Below, one piece after another: positions 34,676-45,407 of a DNA stretch of 64,000 nt. The number at the start of each line of letters is the position of its first letter. The first letter of the stretch is position 1. A program made the position numbers and the translations under genes. The notes under the pieces are model-generated. The model saw only the letters and a list, made by a program, of their open reading frames with translations, had not been told where the DNA came from and did not search any database. The DNA is from Sipunculus nudus (taxonomy: Eukaryota > Annelida > Sipuncula > Golfingiida > Sipunculidae): NCBI GenBank assembly GCA_026874595.1, contig CM049320.1:28694714-28758713 (forward strand), in the 5' to 3' direction.

Positions 34676-37600
34676 GTAAGAACATTTACAAATGCGTTCA
34701 CGTCGAAACTAAATAGAGAAAGGACAATTATTTGTACATCTTTGCATGAACCCTGTGGAGGGGTTTTGACAAACATGTTCGTGATCTCAGATGAATGTTT
34801 TTAAGCCATATTATGTTTGTTAAGCAAGGTATATGTTTTGCTGTCATTCCTGCTCACTCTATAAATGTAGACTTAGAGATATGGTTTATATAAATTGGTA
34901 TGGGTGCAATAACTTGGGATCAACCTTGGGGAATGACGTCGCGCAAAACGTGAAAACATGTCTGATAACGCTGAGAAAGGACCAGTAAAAGCATTTATTT
35001 TCGTACATAGTTTTAACAAACAAATAAGATAAATTCATATTTACAGCACTTTATCCTACGAGTACCAGGTCTTGAACCCACTCATTTTTTGATAACGGTC
35101 CTGTATTGAAAAACGTTGGTTTAAAGTTGATCCCCAGTTAATGTACATATACCTACACATTAATGTTTATGTTTTTTTTAAGATACCATCTTACCCTTGA
35201 ATTTGAATTGAATATTTGCCAAATACAACCTTTTTTGACAAAATAAGGATGCCTATACTTATAGCTTTTACACACTAGTACGTACAAGTACATATTTGTG
35301 CTTGAAGAAACACAGTTTATTTGCAAATAAAACACAAACGATATACTCATTCAACGTTTATAGAGAGCACCGCTGCTTTAATGTTGCTTACTCTAGTCTG
35401 GAGAGTCTCTTAAAATGATCAAAAAGCCGCATTGATTTGATCACGTTAAGTTTTGAATTCAGCCTTTGATGACAGATTTAACACTTGCCTGTACGTCCAT
35501 GGCCCCTTGTTTCGCTTGATCAGCTCCTGGTTCGTCTTGTCGACCGTCAAATATTGCTTCAAATTGCCCTGAGACTTTTCATCCATATCCATTCTTTTAA
35601 CGGCTGGTAAAGACAGGCAAATTATATGTGTCCTGAGTCCATGCTGGCCTTTGAAAATGTTTTTCCTTTTTTGGACCCTTATTAAAGGGTGAACTATGCC
35701 TGCGCCATGCGGAACCGGAAGTCCACAACATAAGTCTTACTCAGCTATTTTGCAGCACCAATAACTATTTATAGTAACCCGTACGGTACACCGTAATGAG
35801 TGCTGACCTATAAACCACTTTATATATTTAAATACCTACTGGTATTTACTGATTACATCATAAAATCTATGAAATATCCAGTTTTATAGACACATATATT
35901 TTAGGTGCAATCATATTTGCTAAGAAATTAATATCATATGTTTTGTTGTTTTTGGAAATGTATCAAACTTTCTTCCAGATATTGGCGTTGTTCAAATAAA
36001 TAAGATTTCCTGGCATAATTTGACTTTTTTATCTACCATTCTCGGAAATTTCGTTGATTGTAAATATGGGATATTTTCCGGCATGTTTTGGTTATCCAAT
36101 ATATACAATACTCAGAATGATAAATAAAACAGAAATTTTAGAGTCGGGTCCATGTTTGTTAAAAAAATGACTGTATTTGTGTGAAATTTCGTTTCTCTTA
36201 ATCCAAAGATCTTTTAAATTAAAAAAAAGCATATAGCTTAATTTATTCTGACATATTAGTAACCGGTTCAATAAATAATATTTTGCAGCAGAGGCTTCCT
36301 GTCCTGAGAACTGGAAAGAATATAATGGCAATTGTTATAACTTGAGTGATCCTGTCCCTTGGTCAGACGCACAGACTACATGTAATCGTCTTTCAAGTGA
36401 TTTGGTCATGATAGGTACAGTCGCAGAAAGGCTGTGGATGAAAAATGTACTGCTTGCACAGGTGACTCCATGGATAGGCGGAGCTTTCGAAGGATTTTGT
36501 AAGTTAGTGTGTCTGTAAAATTGTATAGATTGTAATTTCATTAATCTTTTACGAATAAATATATGTTTTAGGTAATCCTTTATCCGTTTAGTACAGTACA
36601 TTTGCAATGATTTGGTACATATTTGGAAAATCGAGAAGCATCAACAATAACTCGTAGTCTATCCCTTTTTTCCCCTGGATTAACAATTATTTAACTGAGG
36701 GCACAGGCGACATGAAACATTAGCTCTCATGTGAACATTTGAATAACGTATAAATATGATATATGATGTGTTCGTATTTGTCTGCTTGAAGGATTATAAG
36801 GTTATTTAAAAAATACACTCTTTTTTAATTTCATGTGATGAATCGTAAATGCCTTGAAGGGGATGGATTATGCACGCTCATGAATGCAGCAAAAAAAAAT
36901 TGTGGTACAGCAGGGATCAATGCAATTCTTCTTTTCCAGCAGTCTGCAGCAAAAGACTAGACGGTACAGGTAAGCACACTTTCTCTTGTGATCAACTTAA
37001 TATACACAAACTGTACTGATTCCTTATGTTCAATATAAGAAGAATGTGTGGGGCAATTTTTTGTGTGACTTTTTTTGTACTATATTCTGATTTCCTTCAG
37101 ACTTTCTCTAATAACAATGAAACTTATTCTCGGTTGCAACAAAGAAAATGTTATAAATACAATGTTATATTGTGACATTGATTATATATGTATATATATA
37201 TATATTTTTTTTTATATTTATTTTTAATTTTGATTATATATAAATATATATATATCTATTAGATTCTATGAATCTGTTCCACTCGAGATTAACAGAGAAT
37301 AATCCGACGGTCAAACAGAGAGCTTTCAGTGCTATTCTCCATGCCCGTGTTACAAAGCAACTCCTCATACCCGCTCTAGTTCACCAGGCTACCACTGGTC
37401 CCGCCTACGGTTGTGATGTCCCGATATTAAATAATTTATCTGAAGAACTGACATAAACACTAGCGCTCCCAGTTCGGCTAGTTTTTATATTATAATATTA
37501 CACACGTGGCTATCGTGTGTATTATAACAACGCCCGTGACCATACCAGGCCATCACTTTGTAGTAGAGCCCTCTGACCGCTACACTTCTAGTAAGACTGA

Positions 37601-38592
37601 TAGGGACTGTCCAAATTGAAACGACTAATATTTCTTTGTTACTTTCTTCTGTTTACACCTTTGTCATTAACGATAATATTTATACCTAATGTGACATTTT
37701 CGTCTGCCATTGTAGTACTCCTATAATAATACACACACTGAACAGGAAAATAGTTATTGATGCAAGTAGAATAGTGCCCAACTGTGTTGTTTGTATGAAA
37801 TTGACAGCTGGACAAAAGAGGACAGTCATGTCTACGTTCCCATAAAAAATATCGCAATTGTCTCCCTTCCTTTATTCACATGTGCGCCTCTCCGTCAGAT
37901 AAATTTGTATGCTAGAAGGCCGATGAAAGCCGTCGTTCAATTCTACCTACACTATTCCTAGACTAATATATCCCTGACTGTCCAGCGGTGGACTATATTT
38001 TATTTAAATTGAAGACGCATCAGATTTCACTACCTAAATTTGTTTAGCGATAACTAGAACTAGCTAGTATTTCGACACTAAAATGGATATTATTACAGCT
38101 GAAATACTCAAAGAAAGACATGTTTGGCTACAGTTTATATGTTTATTTCGATATTTGCACCTTGGTTATGACATAAAGGTATGGAAATGGCTGTTATTAT
38201 TTACAAAACTGAGTGTTACACTCAAATAATCGTGTAATGGTTTCTCTCGAAATGTATCTGAATCTCAATGTTTTTGTCGGTGTTAAACATATGGGACGGT
38301 GAGACCCCCCCAACACACACATACACATACTTATATATTATGGTGCGAGGTATGTAAAATAAATCAAGCTTTTCTTACAGCCGTTTAACAATGTCGATTA
38401 CATAAATTAGAACCTCTGGCGGGGCACGCAAACACATTAACCTACGATCGCTTGTGTCATGTTTGAAAGATCAAAGTATTAAACAACAAAAGAACATGCA
38501 AAGGCCTAGAAAGAGGGATCAATTTATATGTCACTAATGTATTATTACATTTATACAGACATATTAATTTATTGTTTATTAATACCTATATA

Positions 38593-38650
<58 letters not shown>

Positions 38651-38669
38651 TACATATATATACACATGC

Positions 38670-38727
<58 letters not shown>

Positions 38728-40547
38728 GATTGCCATGCTGGTTTATTGTATATAGAAAAAGGAACATGAATACACAGAAAAGTCGGTTCACTGCCGATTG
38801 GATTCGAACCCGTAACCTGCGATTGCTAGTCGCTTGCTCTACCCACTGAGCTAAAGCAGATCCCCGACCCCTCTATGTATTGCAAAGTTATAGTAGGTAC
38901 CAGCGAAGTAACGTCACGGTATTGATGCCAGAGAACCAGCATGGCAATGAAAATCGTGACACCTTTCTTGCGCTGGGGCAGAGGGACCCCCGCTCATATC
39001 CACTCATATAATAAAAGGGAATTTGTGCCCCTGAGGGAGGGAAATAATGACATCACGTATGATTATCTAATTGTTTCTACAAGAAACAAAATTATATAAA
39101 ACATTAAACATTACAACAATATGATATCAAATATATTATATTTTATGAAAGTAAGGTATATGAATAAATAATATGTAATTTACATCTTAGTAACTTTTTG
39201 GAAATAGTATTTTTCTCTTTTCCATTTCAATCAATGTGTCAAATAAATTGACTGAATTTTTAGTCAGTTCATAAAATGACTGAACATTTCACTCAATTTA
39301 TAAATATGTAAAAAGACTGAAAATTTGCGCAATTTATAAATTTATATACGTCTTTCAGGATTGTATTTTTATTACTTATAAAATACACACAAAATAATAA
39401 TTCAATCGACCCTGCAAATCTTTGAATATCGAATTTGCGCCCTCAAAAGTATTGACAAACCAAATACAGAAAAGGTTGGCAAAGGAAAGAGTTGTTATTC
39501 ATTATTGTGTTGATATAAGTGTTACATTATTTGTATGATAGTTTAAGTAACACGTTTAGTTCTACCATTTCCATTGCCGTTCGAAATAAAGTTCTTATAT
39601 ATTTTTTAAAAGAATGTTAAAATGATAGATAGATAACATATATAAAAATATTTTGCAGGATCAGGTCCCTGTTCTAAAAACGGCAAAGAATACAATGACA
39701 GTTGTTATTACTTGATTGATAATGTCACTCGTTCAGAAGCACCGACTAAATGTAGTCTTTATTCAAGTGAGTTGGTCATGATAGCCACAGCGGCAGAAAG
39801 GCAGTGGATTGAAAATGATTTGCTATCACAGGGGTCCGCATGGATAGGCGGAGCTACCGGCGGATTTTGTAAGTTAATACATCTGTAAATTGCACACATT
39901 GTAATTTCATCCAATATTTGGAATGAATATATTATATAGGTAATCCTTTATTCGTTTAATATGCAGAACATTTGCAAAGATTTGATATATTGGGATAACC
40001 GAGTAGCATCAACAATGACCCTTACCCTGTTCTTTCATTTTCCAATATTGACAAGAGAACAAGCAAGGTCATAGGTGACATACGACATTTACAGAACACC
40101 CATTCCCCTTTCGCTTTCATATGAATAGTTGAAAAACGTATGAATATGATGTATCATGTGCTCATGTTGTGTCTCCTTGAAAATTAAAGCCAAATTTAAA
40201 GAATACCCTCGTTTCTAATTTCATGTAATTAATCTTTAAGGGGATGGATTGTGTATTTACATGAAAACTACGGAAGACAAAATATGGTACAACAGGTACA
40301 GTCACACTGGGTGCAGTAAAAGTTGGCCGGCCGTCTGCAGAAAAGGAGAAGACAGTACAGGTGACGATACTTTCTCTGTATTTTAAGAGGGTCCGGGAAT
40401 TTGTTAAAACACAGTCCAACTCCAGTTCTGGGGAAATTTTAATGAATTTAGCTTTGATTTCATCATGTTTTTATTCATAAAATGCGTCTGGTTTCTGTGT
40501 TGCTTTACATTAATATGCTTTGTACAAATGATACCAGTGATATATAC

Positions 40548-40605
<58 letters not shown>

Positions 40606-40647
40606 TATATTAGCAAATATCTTATAACGAAATGGGAAGATAAATCT

Positions 40648-40704
<57 letters not shown>

Positions 40705-41477
40705 GCAGGTGCCAGATGGCATATTTTGACATTTATTCAAGTTTTAATAAACAAGTATAAATTCCTCGTTCTGCTTATCTGCTTCCTCAAAGAGAGTATG
40801 TTTATGCTGCAACATTTTGAATATTTAACTTGAAAGCAACACATTTAAATTACATAAATGGTTATTGAGCACATATAACGAAGGCCAACAAAATCGTTAA
40901 GATAATGAGTCAAGATATTTAATTTCTTGACATAATTCTCATTTAAGCCCAGAAAAAAATATACAGTGAAAGTGCCCTTGATAGAAATGCTGAAACAACT
41001 ATCACAACTACTGACCCAGATGCTGGAGAAACAACTGTCCCCGCAACGACTAGTGACCAAGATGCTGGAGAAACAACTCCTGCCACCACGACTACTGACC
41101 AAGATGCTCGAAAAACAACTCCTTCTATCCAGACTACCGATCAAGATGATCGAGAAACATCTCATCCCATCCAGAATACTAACCAAGATGCTGATGAATC
41201 AACTCAGACCAAGACTACTGACCGAAATGCTGATGACTTCACTACAGCCAACAAACGCATTCCGGTGGCAACCATCCAAAATACCGAGAAAACTGAAAAT
41301 AAGCATGAAGCAACTACCAAACTGTCCAAGACAACTAAACAAGATGCTAAAACGACTAGGGTGCCTTATGGTCCTCAGAACAAACCTGGGTATGGCAACA
41401 AACATCTAAAGACAATGCCGGGAAGGTTGTGCTACATAGTGATAACAAAAGAGGGATACTCTCTCATTTGTGATTAA
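34612..41477 (+). CDS. Secreted double-CTLD/stalk protein, complete gene (copy 3; one A-run frameshift)
   Basis: Exons 34,612-34,675 (signal peptide), 36,289-36,498 and 36,860-36,969 (CTLD-A), 39,659-39,868 and 40,241-40,360 (CTLD-B), and 40,948-41,477 (stalk and tail). Every junction is phase 1. Promoter, signal peptide, two CTLDs, six-unit stalk and the conserved CYI..C tail are present, about 415 residues in all. The only lesion is exon 3, 110 nt instead of 111, one base short within an A9 run (36,892-36,900). It is either a true recent frameshift or a base-calling error in a homopolymer. It is predicted to be secreted and perhaps linked through tail cysteines. No membrane anchor is seen. 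Ligand unknown. Confidence 0.72.
34676..36288 (+). other. Intron 1 of the copy-3 gene, containing the unit junction
   Basis: The copy 2/copy 3 boundary (~35,527) falls inside this intron. 35,360-35,580 carries, on the minus strand, a decayed remnant of the coiled-coil coding segment seen at 17,643-17,876. Acceptor ttttgcag at 36,288. Confidence 0.55.
36289..36498 (+). CDS. Exon: CTLD-A N-terminal half (copy 3)
   Basis: 210 nt, open, phase 1/1. Reads [20 protein letters not shown], then [23 protein letters not shown] and [10 protein letters not shown]. Acceptor ttttgcag and donor gtaagt conserved. The sequon is changed from NGS to NGN here. Confidence 0.87.
36860..36969 (+). CDS. Exon: CTLD-A C-terminal half (copy 3), apparent -1 in A9 run
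   Basis: Acceptor ttgaag, excellent donor gtaagc at 36,970. [12 protein letters not shown] leads into nine A; downstream the lectin frame ([22 protein letters not shown]) is reached only with one more base. Donor and residues are otherwise well kept, which argues for a very recent or artefactual lesion. Confidence 0.7.
37183..37258. repeat. (TA)n microsatellite, interrupted
   Basis: TA blocks separated by T-rich sequence, paralogous to 1,853 and 19,497. Confidence 0.85.
38588..38727. repeat. Compound (TA)n(CA)n(TA)n(GA)n microsatellite
   Basis: About 140 bp of dinucleotide repeats; the GA part is the tail of the adjacent minus-strand SINE. Confidence 0.95.
38707..38873 (-). mobile_element. 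tRNA-derived SINE (copy 3)
   Basis: Minus strand: perfect polymerase III box A tagctcagtgg (38,843-38,853) and box B ggttcgaatcc (38,800-38,810). Between them lies an anticodon arm with stem gcga/tcgc and loop CTAGCAA (anticodon AGC, Ala-like). The T-stem and acceptor stem do not pair well, so it is a SINE head rather than a working tRNA gene. Short body and (TC)n tail follow. Confidence 0.75.
39225..39360. mobile_element. Deleted palindrome-rich element (copy 3)
   Basis: Starts caatcaatgtgtcaaataaa like copy 1 at 3,575 and retains cagttcataaaatgactg-type inverted units, but is only about 135 bp long. Confidence 0.45.
39659..39868 (+). CDS. Exon: CTLD-B N-terminal half (copy 3)
   Basis: 210 nt, open, phase 1/1. 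Reads [20 protein letters not shown], then [23 protein letters not shown] and [14 protein letters not shown] is changed to YNDS, which keeps the glycosylation sequon. Confidence 0.88.
40241..40360 (+). CDS. Exon: CTLD-B C-terminal half (copy 3)
   Basis: 120 nt, acceptor tttaag, donor gtgacg at 40,361. Reads [18 protein letters not shown], then [18 protein letters not shown] and EDST. Open. Confidence 0.82.
40543..40705. repeat. Two (TA)n arrays in the intron before the stalk (copy 3)
   Basis: 40,543-40,606 and 40,650-40,705, separated by about 45 bp of ordinary sequence. The rest of the intron (40,361-40,947) shows nothing else. Confidence 0.92.
40948..41477 (+). CDS. Terminal exon: short stalk and Cys-containing tail (copy 3)
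   Basis: Acceptor atttaag to 40,947, phase 1, stop TAA 41,475-41,477. Only six 14-residue units (41,007-41,255), then the linker ([20 protein letters not shown] and [19 protein letters not shown]) and tail [17 protein letters not shown]. Open and in phase with the preceding exons. Confidence 0.82.
41007..41255 (+). repeat. 42-bp coding minisatellite, 6 units (copy 3)
   Basis: Shortest of the three arrays; units are more diverged from one another than in copy 1. Confidence 0.88.
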
Positions 41478-44400
41478 ATGTCTGTAATTTGCAGACTGAA
41501 TAGAATAGTTCAGACTGCAAATTCACATTACACAATACGAAGAGACAGGTGCGAGTTTGACAGTTCGGGTATCAAGTCACCCAGAATAAATACGTTATAT
41601 ATGTATTGAATGTTGAGTTGTAATGCACTTATTTCGTCCAGTAAAAAAAAAAATTAAGCTCACTCTCTTTTATGATATTTTACCATGCAGATGTTTTTCA
41701 ATGAAAAGCGTAAGATAGCAAGATTCTCAAGTGGTGTACATATGTAACGTTATCGACGTGATCAATTGTCCTTACCTTATCTGCACTAACCGAATCTTAT
41801 CGGTTCGTTTTCTGAGATAAACGGTCATCTTAATGATAAATACTTAACATGTGTATATCATTATTCATTGATTAATTTTGAAATGTGACATTTTCTCTCG
41901 CACATATTTTGATCAAATAAATATATTGTGACATCATATTGATTTAGAATTTCGTGTTTAACGCAGTGTCCATGATTGTCGTTGCTTATGTGGAGTTTAA
42001 TGCAGGTTATCAATGGAATCCTTGAATCCATTCAATGAAGATACCGGCTCCAATTTTTATGTAGATTATATTCGTAATCAAATATCAACTCCGGTCCTTT
42101 ATTAAATTAAGTACATAGTGCCCGCAAAGGGCATTTTATTGGTTAGAGACGATTCCCATAAAAAAAATCAGATTAGCTGGCTCACACCAAGGTTTAATCG
42201 TTTGTATGTATCCTCAATATTTATTGTCGCTATGATTTCGCATTACGATATGACCAGATGTTATCAGCAGTTGTTATAAAAATGCGTGGTATCAGAAAAG
42301 TATTGTGTAGTTGATCCATATACGTCCCCCTTACACCAAAATGTTTTACACGTGACGAACACTACTCGTCCCCGTTAAACTTTTTCTGTTCGATATCATA
42401 ATGTTTCGTTGGCCTACATTCAGTGCGTAATATGCGTTTGTTAGTTTTGTTTCCTAAGCGTCTCTGTGTGGGAAGAAGACTTCTCTTAATTCAGTACAAT
42501 CTCTGTAAAGTGCAGATGACACCAGTTATATGTCGTGAATACTCGTGATATATTTCGGACTGATAGGCTTTTATCAAGCATGACTATACAAACGGGAGAC
42601 TGCAAAGATCAGCCATCCTCTGTCTTTGAAATCTTTGAAAACAGTCGATAATTTAACCATTGGATAACGACTGAAAAGCCGAAACAAATGAGTACAAGTG
42701 AATGTATAAATTCAATATCTAAAAAAACGCAGGAATCAGGAGACCTTTAGATATATCCCGTGGGAGACGGTCAAGGAGCATACATTATTTTTTTACCAAT
42801 ATATTGGGTTATAACGAAACTTTTTTTTCAAATTCAGTTGGAGTTATTATAAAATGCACAATATCTGACGGGTTTATTTGAGTAGAATTGTTCTGAAAGG
42901 CCATTAGGCTTGTCAAAATTATCGGTTTGCGTATTTGTCGAGATTCACGGTGTGGTGTTAAGTGTTGAAGTGTGGAATTAAATCAACTGCTCGGGTTTTG
43001 ATAATATTACAAGCAGAAGGATATGTTTTTTACTCAAATAATCCAGAAAATATATATTTCTAAAATTAAAATTTTATAGTAATAATGGATAATTTTCACA
43101 TTCATTTACATATTTAAAAAAATACTTCTAATTCAATTCAGAAAAACTATAAGCATGAAACATGATTTGGTAATGTGGAACTTACTACCGACAATTAACC
43201 GTAGGAACTTAAAAAGCAATAAACTGGCCATACCACATGTTGGTGTTCATTATTTTCAGTTATAGCCTTCATTTCTCATGATTGACATCTAACATAAGGC
43301 CACCTTTTTTAGAACCAGTGTGGCTTTAGAGCAAGTCCAGGAAACCAATGACATTACGTTCGCATGGAGACATTGAGTAGAGCAATAAAAGAAAGAGGTC
43401 TGTACACCACATTTATTAACTTGATTATAGCATATGCAAGGTTAGTTGAAAAAGACAATGAAAAATCCTTGATGAGTTGAGCTGCCTTCCGATGTCCTCA
43501 TAATAATCATCTAGTTCTTGATGCCAGGCTCAGTAAAGTCAGACTCCATAACCACCTGTCCACGTCCTTATGAATCACCAATGGCCTGAAACAAGTCTGC
43601 GTCTTTGTTTCAGCGTTATTTGACCTTAAGGTCGTTCCAGTGCATATTTGTATGCTTCGCAGAGGCTCTGATTTATTTTGTTTGGAAGTCAGCTTGAAAA
43701 ATACTTTTCTAGAAAAGCCCCCTAAAATGAGTGTCTCCTCGCAAGTATCTCCATTTACTAAATCAAGACCTTAAGGCTCATAAGTGCCGCGGTCTTGACC
43801 ACTCACATGCGGCCCTGAATCATGGGTCACTTGTTGCTCTAACATGTGCATCTTTAGGGGATCCGACTAATGCTAGCTGCGCTCCATACGGAGTATTGGC
43901 TTCCAATCATTGCAGCTTAGGCGACCAAAAAAATTGGTGTAATAATACATAATGGGACCCCTTCGTAGGTCGACCCCCTGCCCGTAATCCTTTGCGCCTC
44001 TCCTTCCACCAGGGATTACTATTTTTGAAGCAATCCACCTGAGAAGAAACATGAAAAAAGGACTTCAGCTGAGCCACGTACAGACCAAACATTCCCCCCG
44101 CAGCTGCTTTTCCCGACTTGTCAGTCTAGAATTGGTTCATCGACCACCAGCGGGCATCGCACGGTAAAAAACAAACCCACACGGCACCAATACTACCTCT
44201 TCATATCAAAGCTATGATCCTACAAATAATATGTCGGTAAATTTCAGTACCGTGGGTTGTTTCCTAACAAAAGCTGAAAGGTCATTCGCCTATCCCTTTG
44301 ATGTTAGAAATTAAATGTATGACATTCCAGAGTAGAAAATGTCAAGTCTGCCTAAAGTGGCCGGCTTTTTTAATATAAATATGGCCAACCTTTTGGTGGA

Positions 44401-44701
44401 AATTTTGGACCTCAGTAAAAGATCAATGACATTTATATGATATGATCTTTAGATGAAATTTCACACATAAATGTTATCACAAATCGATACTGCCTGGCAG
44501 ATATTAACAACAGAGAATATTCCCATTTAGCAATACAAGCAAATTGAACGCACCTGTACAGCAGGAAGCAACCTATTTTCCAGCTTATCTTAGGATTTTT
44601 TTTCTCAAGCTAATGGTATGGATTATGATAAGTCTCTATTAGGTTTTCAATTAAATACAAATGAATATTCACCAAAATATTCATCAAAACTGCTTTTGTA
44701 G
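41478..44701 (+). other. 3' UTR and intergenic DNA, copy 3
   Basis: Conserved AATAAA at 41,916-41,921 (likely polyadenylation). Thereafter paralogous to copy 1 ~9,040-11,500, with no gene recognised. Confidence 0.5.
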
Positions 44702-45407
44702 TGTCAACGTTTTGTCCGGATGGCTGGATGGAATATTCTGAAAGTTGTAACTTCTTGGGTCAAGAATCGTCTTTTAGATGCGCTGCAAATATGCTATCGT
44801 TATGATAGTCAACTTGTACTGGTTACTACAGAGGCAGAGAACACCTTATTAATCAGCCTGGAAGTGGATGGATAGGTGGCGCTGCCATTGGATTTAGTAA
44901 GGTTACTTTTCCCATAATTCACCATGTGTTTAATATAGTCATGTAAGATATAACGCAGAGTTGGTACTCTCGATTGTGAATCTCAATTAAATTTTCAAAA
45001 CTCAACGATTGATTAGCTAGATCCATGTGTTCCTTAAGGATTATTTAGAAACGTACTTGGAATCTGCATCATTGACCGATACTGAATATACAAAACTTAT
45101 TTTCAGCAAAATATTATCCATACTCATCATTTTTTGTAAATCTGCTATTTTTACATTTTCATATAGATAAATATGCGGACCCTTTTTTTCTTAATAGGTC
45201 ATGTTCACGCGACATTGGTTAACTAAGTTTACGTTAATCAAATACCAGTGGTTTTAAAGCCTTATTTTAATAATCACGATTAATTTGGACAGACAAGCTG
45301 ATTGAAATGGATTGGGAGTAGCATTTCTATGAGAGGATCGACTGGAGACTGGTACTATCGACCTTGTGCGCAGACGAAGCAGTACTTGTGTCAAAAACTG
45401 CCCGAGA
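44702..45407 (+). pseudogene. CTLD-C pseudogene, copy 3 (best preserved)
   Basis: Exon 44,702-44,896 (acceptor tttgtag, donor gtaagg) reads STFCPDGWMEYSESCNFLGQ and ESSFRCAA. It then shifts frame before CYRYDSQLVLVTTEAENTLL and again before GWIGGAAIGF. Exon ~45,310-45,407 reads SISMRGSTGDWYYRPCAQTK, then QYLCQKLPE, open, but its acceptor AG is mutated (ttgaaatgg instead of ttggaag). No stalk exon is found downstream. Confidence 0.75.

Larger units (their letters stand above)
17840..35526. repeat. Tandem segmental duplication, unit copy 2 (~17.7 kb)
   Basis: Second unit. The CTLD-A/B/stalk/C order is retained but compressed by deletions: the SINE and palindrome block between A and B is missing, and so is much of the B-C interval. 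From ~28,400 to ~35,350 it carries sequence not found in copy 1; the part from ~33,690 onward is paralogous to copy 3 from ~48,050. It ends with the promoter and signal exon that serve the copy-3 gene. Confidence 0.85.
36970..39658 (+). other. Intron between CTLD-A and CTLD-B (copy 3)
   Basis: Contains TA arrays (37,183-37,258; 38,588-38,727), a SINE and a short form of the palindromic element. No exon seen. Confidence 0.55.

Noticed and set aside
38572-38849. Open frames made of Ile/Tyr/Thr/His repeats (also 22,313-22,609 and 40,465-40,833)
   Set aside because: Translations of TA/CA/GA microsatellites, not proteins.
38790-38868. A functional tRNA-Ala (AGC) gene
   Set aside because: Boxes A and B are perfect, but acceptor and T stems do not pair, a pyrimidine-repeat tail follows, and a decayed paralogue sits at 3,119. 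It is a SINE head.
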